Below, one piece after another: positions 1 through 12,252 of a stretch of 64,000 nt of DNA. This stretch comes from Allacma fusca (lineage: Eukaryota > Arthropoda > Collembola > Symphypleona > Sminthuridae): positions 39,834,783 through 39,898,782 of the forward strand of contig OX359250.1 in the NCBI GenBank assembly GCA_947179485.1, in the 5' to 3' direction. How positions within the stretch are numbered: position 1 is the stretch's first letter; every line of letters begins with the position of its first letter. Below the pieces are notes generated by a model. That model was given only the letters and a program-made list of their open reading frames with translations, was not told the DNA's origin and did no database searches. The translations under genes were made by a program, and so were the position numbers.

Positions 1-317
1 GGCAGTTGGGGAAGGTATTCCTAGGGACGCAGATCAACCCAAGTGATGTGGCTAAACTTAACCAGGCATTAAAGGATACGAATTCTTTTTTATCAGAAAC
101 TAACTACATCGCTGGAAATAATTTAACAATTGCTGATTTTGTGGTCGTCACAACTTTGAGTACGATCAGTGCTTGCGGCCATGATGTGACAAGTGACTAT
201 CCTGCTATCAAGCGTTACATGGACAAACTAAAGACAGAGATCTTGGGCTTCCAAGAACTGAACCAGCAGGGTGCTGACATGTTTGGACAATTCGTAGTGT
301 CAGCTCTGAAGAAGTGA
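1..317 (+). CDS. Glutathione S-transferase, C-terminal exon (partial)
   Basis: The last part of a delta/epsilon-type cytosolic GST; the thioredoxin-like N-terminal half lies before the window. What remains is the all-helical C-terminal domain, with the hallmark ETNYIAGNNLTIADF segment (N-capping box) and a tail, GFQELNQQGADMFGQF, that closely parallels the complete GST at 45845-46885. The reading frame runs from the first bases to TGA at 315-317. There is no ATG at the left edge, so this is an internal or terminal exon whose exact start cannot be set. The enzyme family conjugates glutathione to electrophiles in the cytosol. The family call is firm; the substrate is unknown. Confidence 0.85.
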   Translation, partial: QLGKVFLGTQINPSDVAKLNQALKDTNSFLSETNYIAGNNLTIADFVVVTTLSTISACGHDVTSDYPAIKRYMDKLKTEILGFQELNQQGADMFGQFVVSALKK

Positions 318-915
318 TTTGTATTTATGAAATAGTGATACCAATTTAAAGCAGTATTTTAAATCATGTGACCAGTAAAGTACCATAAGCGATCAATAAA
401 ATTCATAATTAAGACAAGGTTCTACTTTTCCTAAAAACAATTGCGAATGCTGCGCAATGCTCAACGGGACCATTTACAAATGACATAATCCGAATGGCAC
501 CAAATACATAGATCCCCATCCTGGGCAGCCCCCAGTGTTACCCTCTATTATGAATTAATAATAGTGACAATTAAAAAACAATATTACTAACTAATATTCT
601 TTTTTTTCCAAAATTGAAATTCCTAGATGAGGTCCTATTATTAAAAGTAACAATTATAGGGGGGACAATTAGCCCATATAGTATTTGTTATGATGTCAGA
701 TTGACCGTCGTCACGATAACAGTCGAACCATTGACACCAGCAAATTTTTTATTGTGACAGATTATTAAAAAAACAATAAGCCTAGAATTGTTTCTGGAGA
801 ATATCACGTCATCCGTTTAAGTCTCAGAAAACAAGAGATCCCGTAAATACATGCCAATACATATAATTACACCCGCCAGATGCCGCATTACCTTATTAGT
901 AGCAGACATGCAAAT
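318..915. other. Intergenic, no gene seen
   Basis: GST 3' UTR followed by AT-rich spacer. No coding potential is recognised before the hAT-type element that starts at 916. Confidence 0.6.
395..400 (+). terminator. Poly(A) signal of the partial GST
   Basis: AATAAA lies 78 bases after the GST stop codon, a normal distance for an animal cleavage/polyadenylation signal. Confidence 0.6.
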
Positions 916-1643
916 TAGAGCATCTCGGGTGGTTAAAATTTGCGGGTAAGCCCGTAAAAAACCCGGCCCGCGGGCGGGTATACGGGTAAAATTTATTACA
1001 CTTGACGGGTTACGGGAGGGTACGGTCTTTTTAATGCGGTTAAAAAAGACCGTGAAAGCCCGTAAAAGCCCCTGAAAAAATTCATGAGTGGTGCATGCTG
1101 GATCAGGGGTTGTAAAAGTACATAACTTGAATACATGGAACAATTTTCAAACAATTGTTTACAGTTTTACCTTTAAAACAATGCCTTGACATTCAATGTC
1201 AACGAATTAAATTACAGGAAATAGTCGGAAGATTGCAAGTTTGAAAAACACTTAAACAGATACTAGTTGAACATAGGTGTTTATAAATTATGCGAAGTGC
1301 AATGAGTGCAGGGATATTTTAGCAGGCAATCGCGCCAAGGAGGGACATCAACTCTGACCAAACATAAATGTAAGAATTCTGCAGTGGAAGTAACCCCAGC
1401 CCTTACCAATTTCATTCAAACAAAGGTGAAAATGAAAAATTGAATAAGAAAATTGTTCTGGGTCTATAGCTACGAATTTACAAGCTGTACTGGTATTAGC
1501 GGGCGGGCTACGGGCTTTTTTAAATTTATCAGGCCGGGCCGGGCTTTATTGTTGAACTTTAATTTCGGGCCGAGCGGGCTCGGGTAAACATTTACGGACC
1601 GCGGGCGGGTACGGGCCTAAAATATCCCACGGGTTGATGCTCT
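916..1643. mobile_element. Non-autonomous hAT-type element (MITE), 728 bp
   Basis: The ends are inverted copies (TAGAGCATC at the left, GATGCTCT at the right) and are flanked by the same 8 bases, ATGCAAAT, at 908-915 and 1644-1651. An 8-bp duplication is typical of hAT superfamily insertion. The subterminal 150-200 bp on each side are rich in CCCG/CGGG motifs in inverted orientation, as in hAT transposase-binding regions. No transposase frame is present. The right end is one base shorter than the left. A related flank without the element occurs near 56131, which supports the insertion model. Confidence 0.75.
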
Positions 1644-1651
1644 ATGCAAAT

Positions 1652-2421
1652 ACACACAGTTGTACGTACAGAACGGATAGGTACAGCTTGCGCCTCCTAG
1701 CGTTTAATGTGTTTCTGAAAATAACATTTCTATTAAAACTGGAAATATGAAACACTAAACACGTCTCAAAATCCAGGAATATTTTAATGAATTACAGAAT
1801 TGGCTGAATAGAACATTACCACGGGATATTTTTGGTGAGAGTTGATATTGTTTTCACATTTTGATCAATTAACAGTTTTTATTGAACCCACAATGTCGTG
1901 TTTTGGATAAAAAATAATTCATCTACTTTCAAATAATCCGACACTGGACCATTGCAGTGTAATATTCTTCATTACTATTTTAAATTCCATAGCCGTATAT
2001 AAGCCTCGTCTCAACCATGTCATAATTTAGATTGGTTCAAAAAACCTTTGACTTAGGTCATGCCTGTTAGTTAACTTTTAAGCTAGCTCCTCAGCGGTAT
2101 GTAGCGTAGGACTATTATTAGCTTTAATAATTTGGTTTGTAAGGTTTTTTCCATTGTGATTATTGTTATTACGTATATAGTCTTACCACATAATATATCT
2201 ATGCTATGTGTCATAATAATTCATTATAAATTACTATTTATTAATTATTATTATTATTATTATTAAAATACATATGAGTACTGCCATCAAAAAATAATAA
2301 TTTAGTGCAATTAAGATACTTCTTTAATTTTGATATCGTCAAATTGACTATTTCTTGGCACTGTCCCTTAATTTAATCTCACAACTTTAATCCCTGGACA
2401 AAATTTAATATTCTGTAAAAT
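1652..2421. other. Intergenic, upstream of the ABHD13-like gene
   Basis: AT-rich, including an ATTATT-rich run near 2240-2265. No gene recognised; it probably contains the promoter and 5' UTR of the hydrolase gene. Confidence 0.5.
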
Positions 2422-4027
2422 ATGGGCTACTGGAAACAAGTTTGTGGTTACATTTGCAAGAGTAAGCAAGACGACGTCGCTAGTAGTAGTCAAGGTACAG
2501 TAAAACTCTTTCCTTCCAAAGGATTTTCAATATGTTTTAAGGATCCTTTAAAAATCCTATTTTTCTCCTTTAAAAAACGAGTGGTAAATGGAATAAATTG
2601 CTATTGTACAAGTCCAGACAACTTCCTCTCACGGTTTGTGGATTCCAAGATATTTCTGCCCAGGATGGCTCCAATTGCCAAGAGCATTATCATCTCACCA
2701 GCCAGCTATTCCCTTCCTCACGAAATAGTTGTAATCAACACTAAGGACGGATTGAGTCTCATGGCGTACTTACTCCTCCAAATTGACCAGTTGTACGACA
2801 CCCTACCCACAATAATTATGTATCACGGGAATGGTGGGAACATTGGTGACTGGTACTACTTTTGTAATGCTACTACAACCCTTTGTACAGCTCCACAAAT
2901 TATAATAAATATTTTCAGTATAGCAAAATATTTTGAAGCGAGTTTCCCAAATAGAAAATTGTCCCAGCCAAATAAAGATTTTGTAACTTGACTCCTCACA
3001 GCTTGCCAATAGCCGAAAAGTTTTTCCGAACTTGTGGTTGTAACATTTTCATGGTTGAGTACCGCGGCTATGGACTCTCTGAGGTATTAATTTCCTTCTG
3101 AATGTTTTTTAATAAAATTATTATAGCATGAGAGTGTCAATGCAATATGATACAATCCTTATGTGTTGTTAAACATTACTTATTGCGACAGGGGATTCCT
3201 TCCGAAAAGGGCGTTTACATGGATGCTCAAGCAGCTTTTGATTATGTCGTCAACCGACCGGATCTAGACTCAGATAAAATCATACTCTATGGACTTTCAC
3301 TAGGTTATTTCAATTTACAAAAATACTTGGTACTATCCAGTCATTTGGGGATTCCAGAGGACCACGAATCACAAAATATGGATGTCTGAGCTATTTTATA
3401 CTTCCTAGGTGGAGCCATCGCAATTGACCTGGCCTCTCGGGAAGAATATAAAAACCGTGTGGCTGCCATCATAGTTGAAAATACATTCTCCTCCCTGGAT
3501 CAACTGGCACTTCAACTCACAACCAAATGCTGCTCTCCCCTTATTAAATTTTTGGAGTTAACCCGGAAAGTAAGTCAATTACTGAGTATCTTACTCGATA
3601 GTGAAGACTCTCAACGAATAATTGTTCACGAATTAATTGTTATTAATCTGCCTACAAAACTGATTTGGTATATGACTGTCAGCCTGTGTTTAAAACTGAA
3701 CTACTATTCTCTATTCAGTTTCCTAGTATCCGAAAAATCAGCTACGTTGACAGACCCATCCTATTCATCTCGGGTTTGAAGGACAAGTTTATTTTGCCTG
3801 ATCACTCAACGAAGCTATTTATGGAATGTCCCGCTACTTCCAAACAGATTATACGCATCCCGGATGGGGAGCATCTAAATACTTGGAGCATTCCAGATCA
3901 CACAGAGGCAGTGAAAGAATTCATTTTCAAATTCGTCAGCAAAACAACACCCAGATATAGAGTGTATTACTACGTTGATGACGAAGATGAACTTGAAGGG
4001 CAAGAACTTCTATTAAATTCCTTGTAG
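2422..4027 (+). CDS. ABHD13: Alpha/beta hydrolase, ABHD13-like (Bem46 family)
   Basis: Five exons can be assembled with consistent phases: 2422-2852, 3002-3083, 3192-3303, 3409-3569 and 3719-4027, giving 364 residues against about 337 for vertebrate ABHD13. The first donor (at 2853) is weak and is the least certain boundary. The alpha/beta-hydrolase landmarks are all there: the oxyanion motif YHGNGGNIG, the YRGYGLSE segment, the nucleophile elbow GLSLGG across the exon 3/4 junction, the acid in ISGLKDKF and the histidine in PDGEHLNTW. The order and wording of these motifs match ABHD13, a membrane-anchored serine hydrolase, in the family also reported as a protein depalmitoylase. The N-terminus has a basic/hydrophobic segment (about residues 40-55) that could anchor it. 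It appears functional. Confidence 0.85.
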
Positions 4028-5972
4028 GACGCTATCACTGAAACTGTTATTTAGGAATATTCTTATTTAAGAATAATTATTATTAAGGTTTATTATTTCA
4101 GTAATATTATTGCTGTAAATACCAAAAATGTTTTCCTTGACTTTGTACTTGCAGTAATAATGAGGACTTTTGAAATAGATTTTATTTAGTTTCAAATTCT
4201 AGGATTTTTTTTATTGTTTTGAATCCACAATTATAATAATTTAATAGTTGTAAACTTGTGAATGTAATTCATATTCGATTTCCATTGAATGTATATTTTA
4301 TTTAAATGGTACAAAAACCGTCAAGTCTTGAAATTTGTCTACACCTTTTCGGCCCTTTAAAATAATCCTTTGCTTTGAAGTAACAAACTTATGCGACGAC
4401 TCGGATTGGGCTTAATTTTATATAATTACACAATATTTTAAACATTACATGTGACATAATTTTGCTTACTTTTTCTACGATTTGTGTTCCGGAGTTGGAT
4501 GAAAAATATCACTAGATTTTGCCAAATAACTTTAGTAACACTTTCGGAAGTGCTCACATAAAACCACACAAGATCCCATATATTTCGATGTAAAGCTCCA
4601 GTTATTGTTTAAATTCACTCCTTTTTGGAACAAAACCTCAAAATCAGGAAACTGAAAACATAGTGAATGTGTTGACTCCAGTAATTATTGACAGACTCAA
4701 GTGAAATTTGTAATATGTCAAATGTTCAGGCTTCGGTACGTTTTCCGCTTGATCTACCCGAAAACTAAAGTCTCGGGAGCTAAGAGACTTGAGTATGAAA
4801 CAGGTGATTAAATGCGAGCGAAAAAAACCTGCAAAAACATACATACATCAATTAAGACCACTTATACTTACCTCACTTGAAATCATATAAGGGTCATTAC
4901 AAGGATCCAGATAGAGATATACTTAAGAGGGAATTCGTAAGCAGTTTCGAAAAAATAGAGCAAAATGTTAAAGTCCAAGGTCCTCATCAGCTATCAAGGT
5001 CAAGAACAAAAACGTAAAGAAAAGGTTTCGGGACTCCTTTGAGGTTTTTAAAAGTGGGATTATTACGAAGGATTTAGTGGAGTAATAATTATTGTGACAT
5101 TCAGCCTCAGCCAATGGCCTGCAATGTAATTACAGCTGTACACACAAACATAGTAAATATGCCCCTGCAGAACCATACATCCGTGTATAAGAGTACAAAT
5201 ATTATTTATTCCACAAGATTTTCCCACATATCCTGATTGACAGAGGAATGGATATATTTCGTGCCATAATGTCCCGTTCAAGTGTCAAAAGCCTTGCACT
5301 TTCCGCTACATTTCTCGAGAGGGGAATGTTGATTACGTAACACACAAAGCCACTCTCATGACTTTAATTTCAGAGGACCGAGCACAATGTGCCACAGGAT
5401 GTATGCATGTATCTACTTATATGTGTAGGGACTGAAGACTTGACAAATTATAGGAATGGTTCGCCTTCTTAAGCAACATTGAAAGCTACTTTTCTCCCTT
5501 GTTGAGGCTTGGGAGACTCTCCACGCAAGCAGGGATTATAATTGATAAGGATCAGGAAAAACACCGGAAAACAACCCTGCGTAAAGCGACCTCAAAACCG
5601 TGCCAAAAGCCAATTCTCCCGTTCTTGTTGGTATTTCCAGTTTTAGGTGAAAAACAATGTTTTCAGTCAGGACATTTACCAGTCCGAAAGTAGGCCTCAT
5701 TCTGGACGTCTCTTACGAGAGCTGAATTATGAGGGGAGGTGAAGCAAATGCAGCGTATATTCACACCATAAACAACCCCTAATGGGAACTACTCTCCATA
5801 GGAGAAAAAATATACAGAATTTCCTATTTGTCACAATGCTAATCTACCTCTTACAATCCGAACATAATATTATGGGCACTTTTGCACACTCTACTGACCC
5901 CACAATATTTAGAAAAAATTCACAATTTCTTTTAAAAGAGCGGATGTGGCTCTTATAAAGACAGTAGAGGAA
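4028..5972. other. Intergenic, no gene seen
   Basis: 3' UTR of the hydrolase followed by about 1.8 kb with only short, unconvincing frames. Nothing recognised. Confidence 0.5.
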
Positions 5973-6937
5973 TTGTACGGGTTTTAAACACCGAGTATGC
6001 TTTTCTTCGAAAATTACATATCCACATAGATTTAAAATGCTTTTTACATGCCAAATCATGTCCCAGTAAAATCGTGTGTACTCCAATTTGGAGGTTAATC
6101 TAAATACTTTGATTTATTGTTGACAAATTCTTTGACCCATGCGATGTAGTGGTTATTAAACAATTATAATTTTTCATACATTGCAATATTGAAAACACTT
6201 AAGGGATTTGAAGTGCAGGGAAAGATAAACTAGAGAGCATTTGTTCTAGGACTACAACACCGATTTCCACGTTACTCATGTTTACATCTACGTTAACTCC
6301 TACGGCTTCTCAAGAGTAGGATATGTTTTTGAGGATACGGATTTAATCTTATATGCAAGGTTCTTTTGGTATCGCTTGATAATGACCTCGCCTTGAAGGC
6401 TGTAGGCGATTCTTTCCTTCTGTGACCACTGAAAAGTGAGCGTTATTCCCAACCACTGGATGCTACTACAAGCACACTGCTTCCAATGCTGAGTGTGAGT
6501 CTCTCAAATGTTCAGTTCTGAAGGCGAAAGTATGTTCGTTAAAATTTCACAAAATTCTACGACTCAAAAAACTAAGGATTCGTAAATTACGTGAATCTAA
6601 GTGTACAAATTCTCCCACAATCATTTCAATTAAAACTAATGAGAATCGGATGTGAAACTTGGAGAGGTTCTGGAATCATTGCAAAATCAATGCGATAATT
6701 GATAATGGAATCATGTGAACACAGTTATTTATAGCAATTATAATGTATCAATACTTATTTTAATGTATCTCTTCAAAAAGGTAAATGGATAAGCACGCTT
6801 GTTTCTTTCCCCAAGCCACTCTCAATGGTTCTCACTAACATTTTTAAAAAATCCTTAGCTTTATTCTGACGGCTCGATCCTGAGAAAGTAATATAAACAA
6901 ACTGGTTATAGTAAGTATAGGTACTCCAACATTGTAC
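5973..6937 (-). pseudogene. Truncated tandem copy of the gene at 7256-10107
   Basis: This block is a diverged direct duplicate of the two ends of the next unit. Bases 5973-6410 match about 6938-7370 (downstream region plus the last ~40 codons of the - strand gene). Bases about 6460-6935 match 10185-10780 (5' flank and upstream region). The middle, the whole gene body, is missing, with the junction at about 6410-6460. The copy ends where the next begins, marked by the repeated word ATTGTACGGG at about 5974 and 6938. It carries only the C-terminal codons and cannot make the protein. Confidence 0.7.
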
Positions 6938-8106
6938 GGGTTCAAAATACCAAGTATACTCTTCTTCGAAAATTACATATCAACATAGATTTAAGACACT
7001 GGTTTACACGTCAAATCATGTCCCAGTAAAATCTTGTGTACTCCAATTTGGATGTTAATCTAAATACTTTGATTTATTGTTGATAAATTCTTTGACCCAT
7101 GCGATGTAATGGTTATTAAACAATTCTAACTTTTCATACATTGACACACTTGATTGATTTGAAGTGCAGGGAAAGATAAACTAAAGAGAATTTGTTCTAG
7201 GACTACAACACTGCTTTCCAGGTTACTCATATTTATCTACATCTACGTTAATCTCCTACGGTTTCTCAAGAGTAGGATGTGCTTTTGAGGATACGGATTC
7301 AATCCTATATTCAAGGTTCTTTAGGTATCGTTTGAGAATGACCTGGCCTTGAAGGCTGCAGGCGATGAATTCCGCCAGACGAGTCAAAGTGTTAAAGAAA
7401 ATCTCCTTCATGTCATCATTCAATTCATATAAATGATTAGGATATTTTTCAAAATGGAAATATGTGTCCCGAAATTCTGTGAGAGCATCATCATGCTCAC
7501 GTATGGCTCGGGAAAGGGCCTTCTCAAAAGTACAATTGTCAATGTCCATGTAAATTACGATGATATTGTCCGGGCGGATTTGATACTTCTCATACTCCCC
7601 AAGTTCCTTTTCCAAACTGATAATGTCATTGGTTCGGGCAGGAAGGAACGCAGCTATGTCCCAACAGCGTTTCCAGTAGACGTTCTCCCGTATAATTTTC
7701 GGGATTTCTATTCCATCCAGTACGAACAAGATCTCTTGTAAAGGACTGAAGCCGCCGGAAAGGATCCTGCAGAAATGCTGACGACCAAGATTAATTGCAT
7801 CTGGATTCTCAGGTTGGCCGCCCCAAATCCCAAGCTCAAAACAATACCGGAATTGAAGAGCAAAATAGTACACTGAGTCCTTGTTGGCTCCGAATTGTTG
7901 TTTCAATGTCACCGAGTAATCAAATACAAGATATAAATGTTTCCCTGCCATGGGATTGACTTCATTTATAAAGATGAATTCATTCAGAGCTTCCATTTCC
8001 TTAATTGAATTGAGCTCGAAGGAAAAAATAATGAAACATATTTTTGCTAAAGCGAAGTAAAACGTTTCCGGAATTTGATCCTTTTGAATGTTTATGTCAG
8101 TACAGT

Positions 8107-9746
8107 TAGTGCTGTAATATTGTACTCGTTTAGTATTGTACTTTTGTATTGTTTTTGTCTTTGGTACAAAACTAAACAAACAATATCCATTTTCGAGATA
8201 CAAAACTAAAACAAAAACAAAACAGGAATTGAAAAAAACAATACAATCCAAATTGTATTGTTTCAAGGTTCTAGAGACGCTAGAAATTTACTAAAGTGAT
8301 TGTTGTAATAGATTTCTAGAGCACATAGGAATTGATTTGTGTAATTGGAATCGTGAAAAAACACGTCAAAGCACAAAAACTGGGCATTGACTAATTATTG
8401 GTAGATTCGCCTACTATTGCCCATATAAAATATACACTTACATTGAATATGTCATTCTAGTGTCATGTGACCATTAATGCGCCAATAAAGTCAATCATAG
8501 GTGATTTACTACTAGTTACTCACCAAGTTTCATTATAGGTCATGCGCCCCTTAAAACCGTAATCTGTCATTAGACTATTGGTGACCCAATAAGGTCAATT
8601 TGAGGTCACATGACCTTACTGTGTCACTAGTAGTCACATGACCTCAGATTGATCTTCCTGTGACACTAGTAGTCACATGACCTCAGATTGACCTTCCTGT
8701 GACACTAACAGTCACATGACCTCAGATTGACCTTCCTGTGACACTAACAGTCACATGACCTCAGATTGACCTTCCTGTGACACTAACAGTCACATGACCT
8801 CAGATTGACCTTCCTGTGACACTAGTAGTCACATGACCTCAGATTGACCTTACTGTGTCACTAGTAGTCACATGACCTCAGATTGACCTTCCTGTGACAC
8901 TAACAGTCACATGACCTCAGATTGGCCTTCCTGTGACACTAACAGTCACATGACCTCAGATTGGCCTTCCTGTGACACTAACAGTCACATGACCTCAGAT
9001 TGACCTTCCTGTGACACTAATAGTCACATGACCTCAGATTGACCTTCCTTTGACACTAGTAGTCACATGACCTCAGATTGACCTTCCTGTGTCATTAATA
9101 GTCACATGACCTCAGATTGACCTTCCTGTGTCATTAATAGTCACATGACCTAGTCTAACAAACGAACTACGCGATTTGTAAATGTAGTCCACGCATAGGG
9201 GACATTTCTACATCGATGAAATAGGTGGTAAAAGCCAACGGCTGAGCCAATTGAAAATATAGATACACAGAGCCCACGCGTCTACTCTATCCGTTCTAAT
9301 TTTAAGCAATGGTAGTGAATATTGTTTATGAAAATAAGGTCTTCTGGAAATTACAATGTGGTTATTAAAGGGATTATTCACAAATAGGTTGGTGCCACAG
9401 AATTGCACCCTTCAAAATTCGACCGTCAACAGATTCAATGCATCTCATATGGGAGATTAGTCAATGACTGGTTTTTTGATCTTTTACGTAATTTTTAAAC
9501 AACTAAAGTTGCACACATCAATTCCTACGTGCTCTTGAACTCAGATACAACTATCACTTTAGCAAATTTCTAGCGTCTTCTAGAACCTTAGAACAATACA
9601 ATACAGATTGTACAAAAACAAAAACAATCTGATAGAAGTACAAAACAAAAACAAAACTCGGAGTACAAAACAATACCTTAGTTGTACTACTTTTGTACTT
9701 TTCGCCAAAGTACAATACAATACTAAAAGGACAAATTACAGCACTA
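8107..9746. mobile_element. hAT-type non-autonomous element, 1640 bp
   Basis: Long imperfect terminal inverted repeats of about 194 bp (8107-8300 and 9553-9746), both beginning TAGTGCTGTAAT when read inward. They are flanked by a perfect 8-bp duplication AGTACAGT at 8099-8106 and 9747-9754. The inner repeat borders share the words ACGCTAGAAATTT. The subterminal parts are rich in GTACAAAA/TTTTGTAC words, as in hAT subterminal binding sites. No transposase is encoded; the interior is mostly the 39-bp minisatellite. The element interrupts the - strand gene. Confidence 0.88.
8607..9150. repeat. 39-bp minisatellite, about 14 copies
   Basis: Tandem units of 39 bp, each containing GTCACATGACCTCAGATTGA followed by CCTTCCTGTGACACTAACA or a variant. 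The units differ at a few sites (CTAGTAG or CTAACAG before GTCACATGAC; TGACC or TGGCC). The array is confined to the interior of the hAT element. Sequence just upstream (about 8460-8600) contains degenerate half-units such as GTGACCCAATAAGGTCAAT, suggesting local expansion. Confidence 0.9.
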
Positions 9747-10780
9747 AGTACAGTCCTCAAGGATCGTTACAAGCCATACCGTTTTAAAGAAGACTAGGAG
9801 CTTTGTGTATGCAACATCATCCGAATCCGCATTTCGTATCCAGTCTTTGGGAGCATAGTATATACTTCCTACCGCAACGTCCTTAATTATCTCACTTTTC
9901 TTTTTGTCGATCTTAAATGAAGAATTCACACCCGTAATCCAGTTTTCCAAATCCCGACCTAGTCGTTGTGCTAAAGCTAGATCGATATTTTCTTCCCACC
10001 TGTATGGCCAACTGTACAGCAGCTGTCCTTTCAAATTAACTTCTTTACATTTGTACTGCAAAGTTTTGGGGCAGTGGAAGCTGAACAAAGCGTTGGGATT
10101 CTCCATTCTGCAAATTTAAAAGAACATAATTGCGTAAACAAATTAGATATAATTAATTAAAGCTTTTTACTTTAGGGTTACTTTTTGCTTGGATGCTACT
10201 ACAAGTACTATGCTTCCAATGCTGAGTAAATGTGAGTCTCTCAAACGTTCAGTTCTGGAGGAGAAAATGAGTCCTTTAAAATTTCACAAAATTCTACCAC
10301 TCAAAAAATAGAGAGCTACACTTTAACAACTTTCTTTCTGTAGGATAGGAAGTACAACTTCGGAATAAATAGTCTCTATCGCTCATTGGAGAGGTTATGA
10401 AATCAATGCAATCAAGCAAACATCCAAACATTTGTTAATTACGTGAATCTAAGCAGACGAATTCTCAGACAATCCTTTCAAAATAATCTTATGCACAGTG
10501 GAAGTAAAACGTGAGGTTATGTAATCATTGAAAAAACGATGCAATAATTGAATCATGTGAAACAGAGTCTATTATTGCAAGTATAATCTGTTAGCACTTA
10601 TGATATAGTATCTCTTCAAATAAGTAATTTGATAAGCACATATTACCGTGGCCTTCCCCATTTCACTCTCAATGGTTCTCACCGAGTAAGCTTTAAAAAA
10701 TTCAATATCTTTATTTAGACGGCTTGCTCTTAAGACAGGAAATTAAACAAACAGGTTTTGGTAAGTATACCAAAACATTG

Positions 10781-12163
10781 TCTAATCTTTGCTGCAGTTA
10801 ATTGTTTTGCGTCATTATAAAACTTCGATGAAAACTAAAGTTCGAAAAATAAAAGGATACTCCCTGTCGCCGACTAACCCGCTTGCAAACAACAACCCCG
10901 GCCAGCAATAGCTCACGGAGGGTATAAGACAAAAGAGAAAAGTCAGCTGTAGGGGAAAATATAGCATTTTCCTCCTACTCTGTACGGAAAATGAATGGGT
11001 GTAGAATCCGCTAGGTGTTTTAGAAAATAAAGTATTTCATTTAATTGTATACTTCACGCTAGACCTCACAATCAGTAAATAGACGTTTACACGAGGTCAA
11101 TTTTCTAGGTCAAATATTTCATTTCACTGGAAAACTAAAGTTACATTTTAACTCAAAACATAATACTCTGACAAAAATGCAAAAAGGTTTACTTTAAACA
11201 AAAAACAAGTCAAGTTAAACAATAACTTTAAAGGAAAATAATTAGGAAGGTGCGGAGAGATTTTTGAGTCCACCTCGACTCTCCGGCTTTAGGACGACGA
11301 TTGAGTACCTGGCCCTCAACTATACCGCAACGACTTTCCCAGAACGTTCTTCCTTTCCAGCTCCGAAATCGTTCCTGGTAATTTCATGACCTGATCGAGG
11401 CATTACACAATCTATTTTCAGCTGCACCATCGCCATTGTCATATTGTACTGCCTCCTCATTGGCTCCTTCTCTTAACTCTGTCGCCTTTTCGACATCTGC
11501 GGTGGAAATGTCAGCCATGTTACCACGCGTTATCAACTGTAACGATTTCCCTTGCGTTCTGTGACGACACTCCCCCTAATTTGAAGTAAAGGTAATCCGG
11601 GCAGTACATTAATTTCTCCTTTTGATCTTACCTATTAAAACTGCTGCATAAATCAAATTACAATTCTTTTTTTTTGACAATCAATCTTGTACCACTGCAT
11701 AGTTCCCGTTTAGTATTTTGGTATGCTTTCGATCATGCCCTGATAACAGGAATTTTTAAATAACTTCCGACCCCTTGAACCGATTTTGAAGCTAAAGGCC
11801 TCGAAGTCAATTTGGCACCAAAATACAAGCACATAAGTTTTCGTCCTTATATGCTTGACGTATGTACATATAAACCTGCCCCTGTATCTATAACGCATAA
11901 AGTTCGCCCTATCCCGAACCTAAAAAGGTCCTCCATTTGAGACGAAAAGGGAGTGGGACAATATCTTCTTTGTTAATGTTTCTGCAATGTGTGGTCGCAT
12001 AAATGAAAACGGGCAGTAAAATTCAATAAATTTTTCTAGAGGAGTTTCGAAGGTACAGTAAAGAATGAGATGATATCTAATTATAAATGCCACAAATTAT
12101 TATTGTGGCCCACAATAATAATTTCTTACATACATACTGTACTACGGACAGCACATAGTTACA
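10781..12163. other. Intergenic, left flank of the Polinton
   Basis: No gene recognised. A slightly GC-richer block at about 11220-11570 has no long reading frame. Confidence 0.5.
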
Positions 12164-12169
12164 TAAGAG
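12164..12169. repeat. Target site duplication, left (TAAGAG)
   Basis: Six bases immediately outside the left Polinton end; the identical six bases lie outside the right end at 28647-28652. A 6-bp duplication is the signature of Polinton integration. Confidence 0.9.
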
Positions 12170-12252
12170 AGTAGAGTGAGTGTCAATGGTGAGTGCATTC
12201 TGAAATGTCCCCATGCATTTGCATAGGACATTTCAGAATAGCTAAAAAAGGG
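12170..12252 (+). repeat. Polinton left terminal inverted repeat
   Basis: About 83 bp, matching the reverse complement of 28563-28646 with only a base change and a one-base run-length difference near the inner edge. It contains a hairpin: ATTCTGAAATGTCC (12197-12210) pairs with GGACATTTCAGAAT (12226-12239) around a 15-base loop. The outer bases AG...CT fit Polinton termini. Short compared with the several-hundred-bp repeats of many Polintons. Confidence 0.9.

Larger units (their letters stand above)
7256..10107 (-). pseudogene. Unrecognised gene interrupted by a hAT element
   Basis: Two pieces of one - strand exon: the upstream piece 10107-9747 and the downstream piece 8106-7256. The exon begins after a good acceptor (TTTAAATTTGCAG) directly before an ATG at 10106, so an upstream exon is possible. 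The hAT element sits between the two pieces. The target duplication reads Cys-Thr in the same frame on both sides, so the gene was one continuous frame of about 400 codons before insertion. With the element in place, translation stops at its first codon (TAG). I do not recognise the family. A C-terminal stretch (RPDNIIVIYMDID then EKALSRAIREHDD) is faintly like the late part of nucleoside-kinase folds, but no P-loop is present, so no function is claimed. It could survive only if the element is spliced out. Confidence 0.55.

Noticed and set aside
7500..7741. Deoxynucleoside-kinase identity for the interrupted gene
   Set aside because: Only a short C-terminal resemblance; no P-loop or other diagnostic motif is visible.
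8581..9150. CRISPR-like array
   Set aside because: Units are contiguous 39-bp tandem repeats without unique spacers, inside a eukaryotic transposon.
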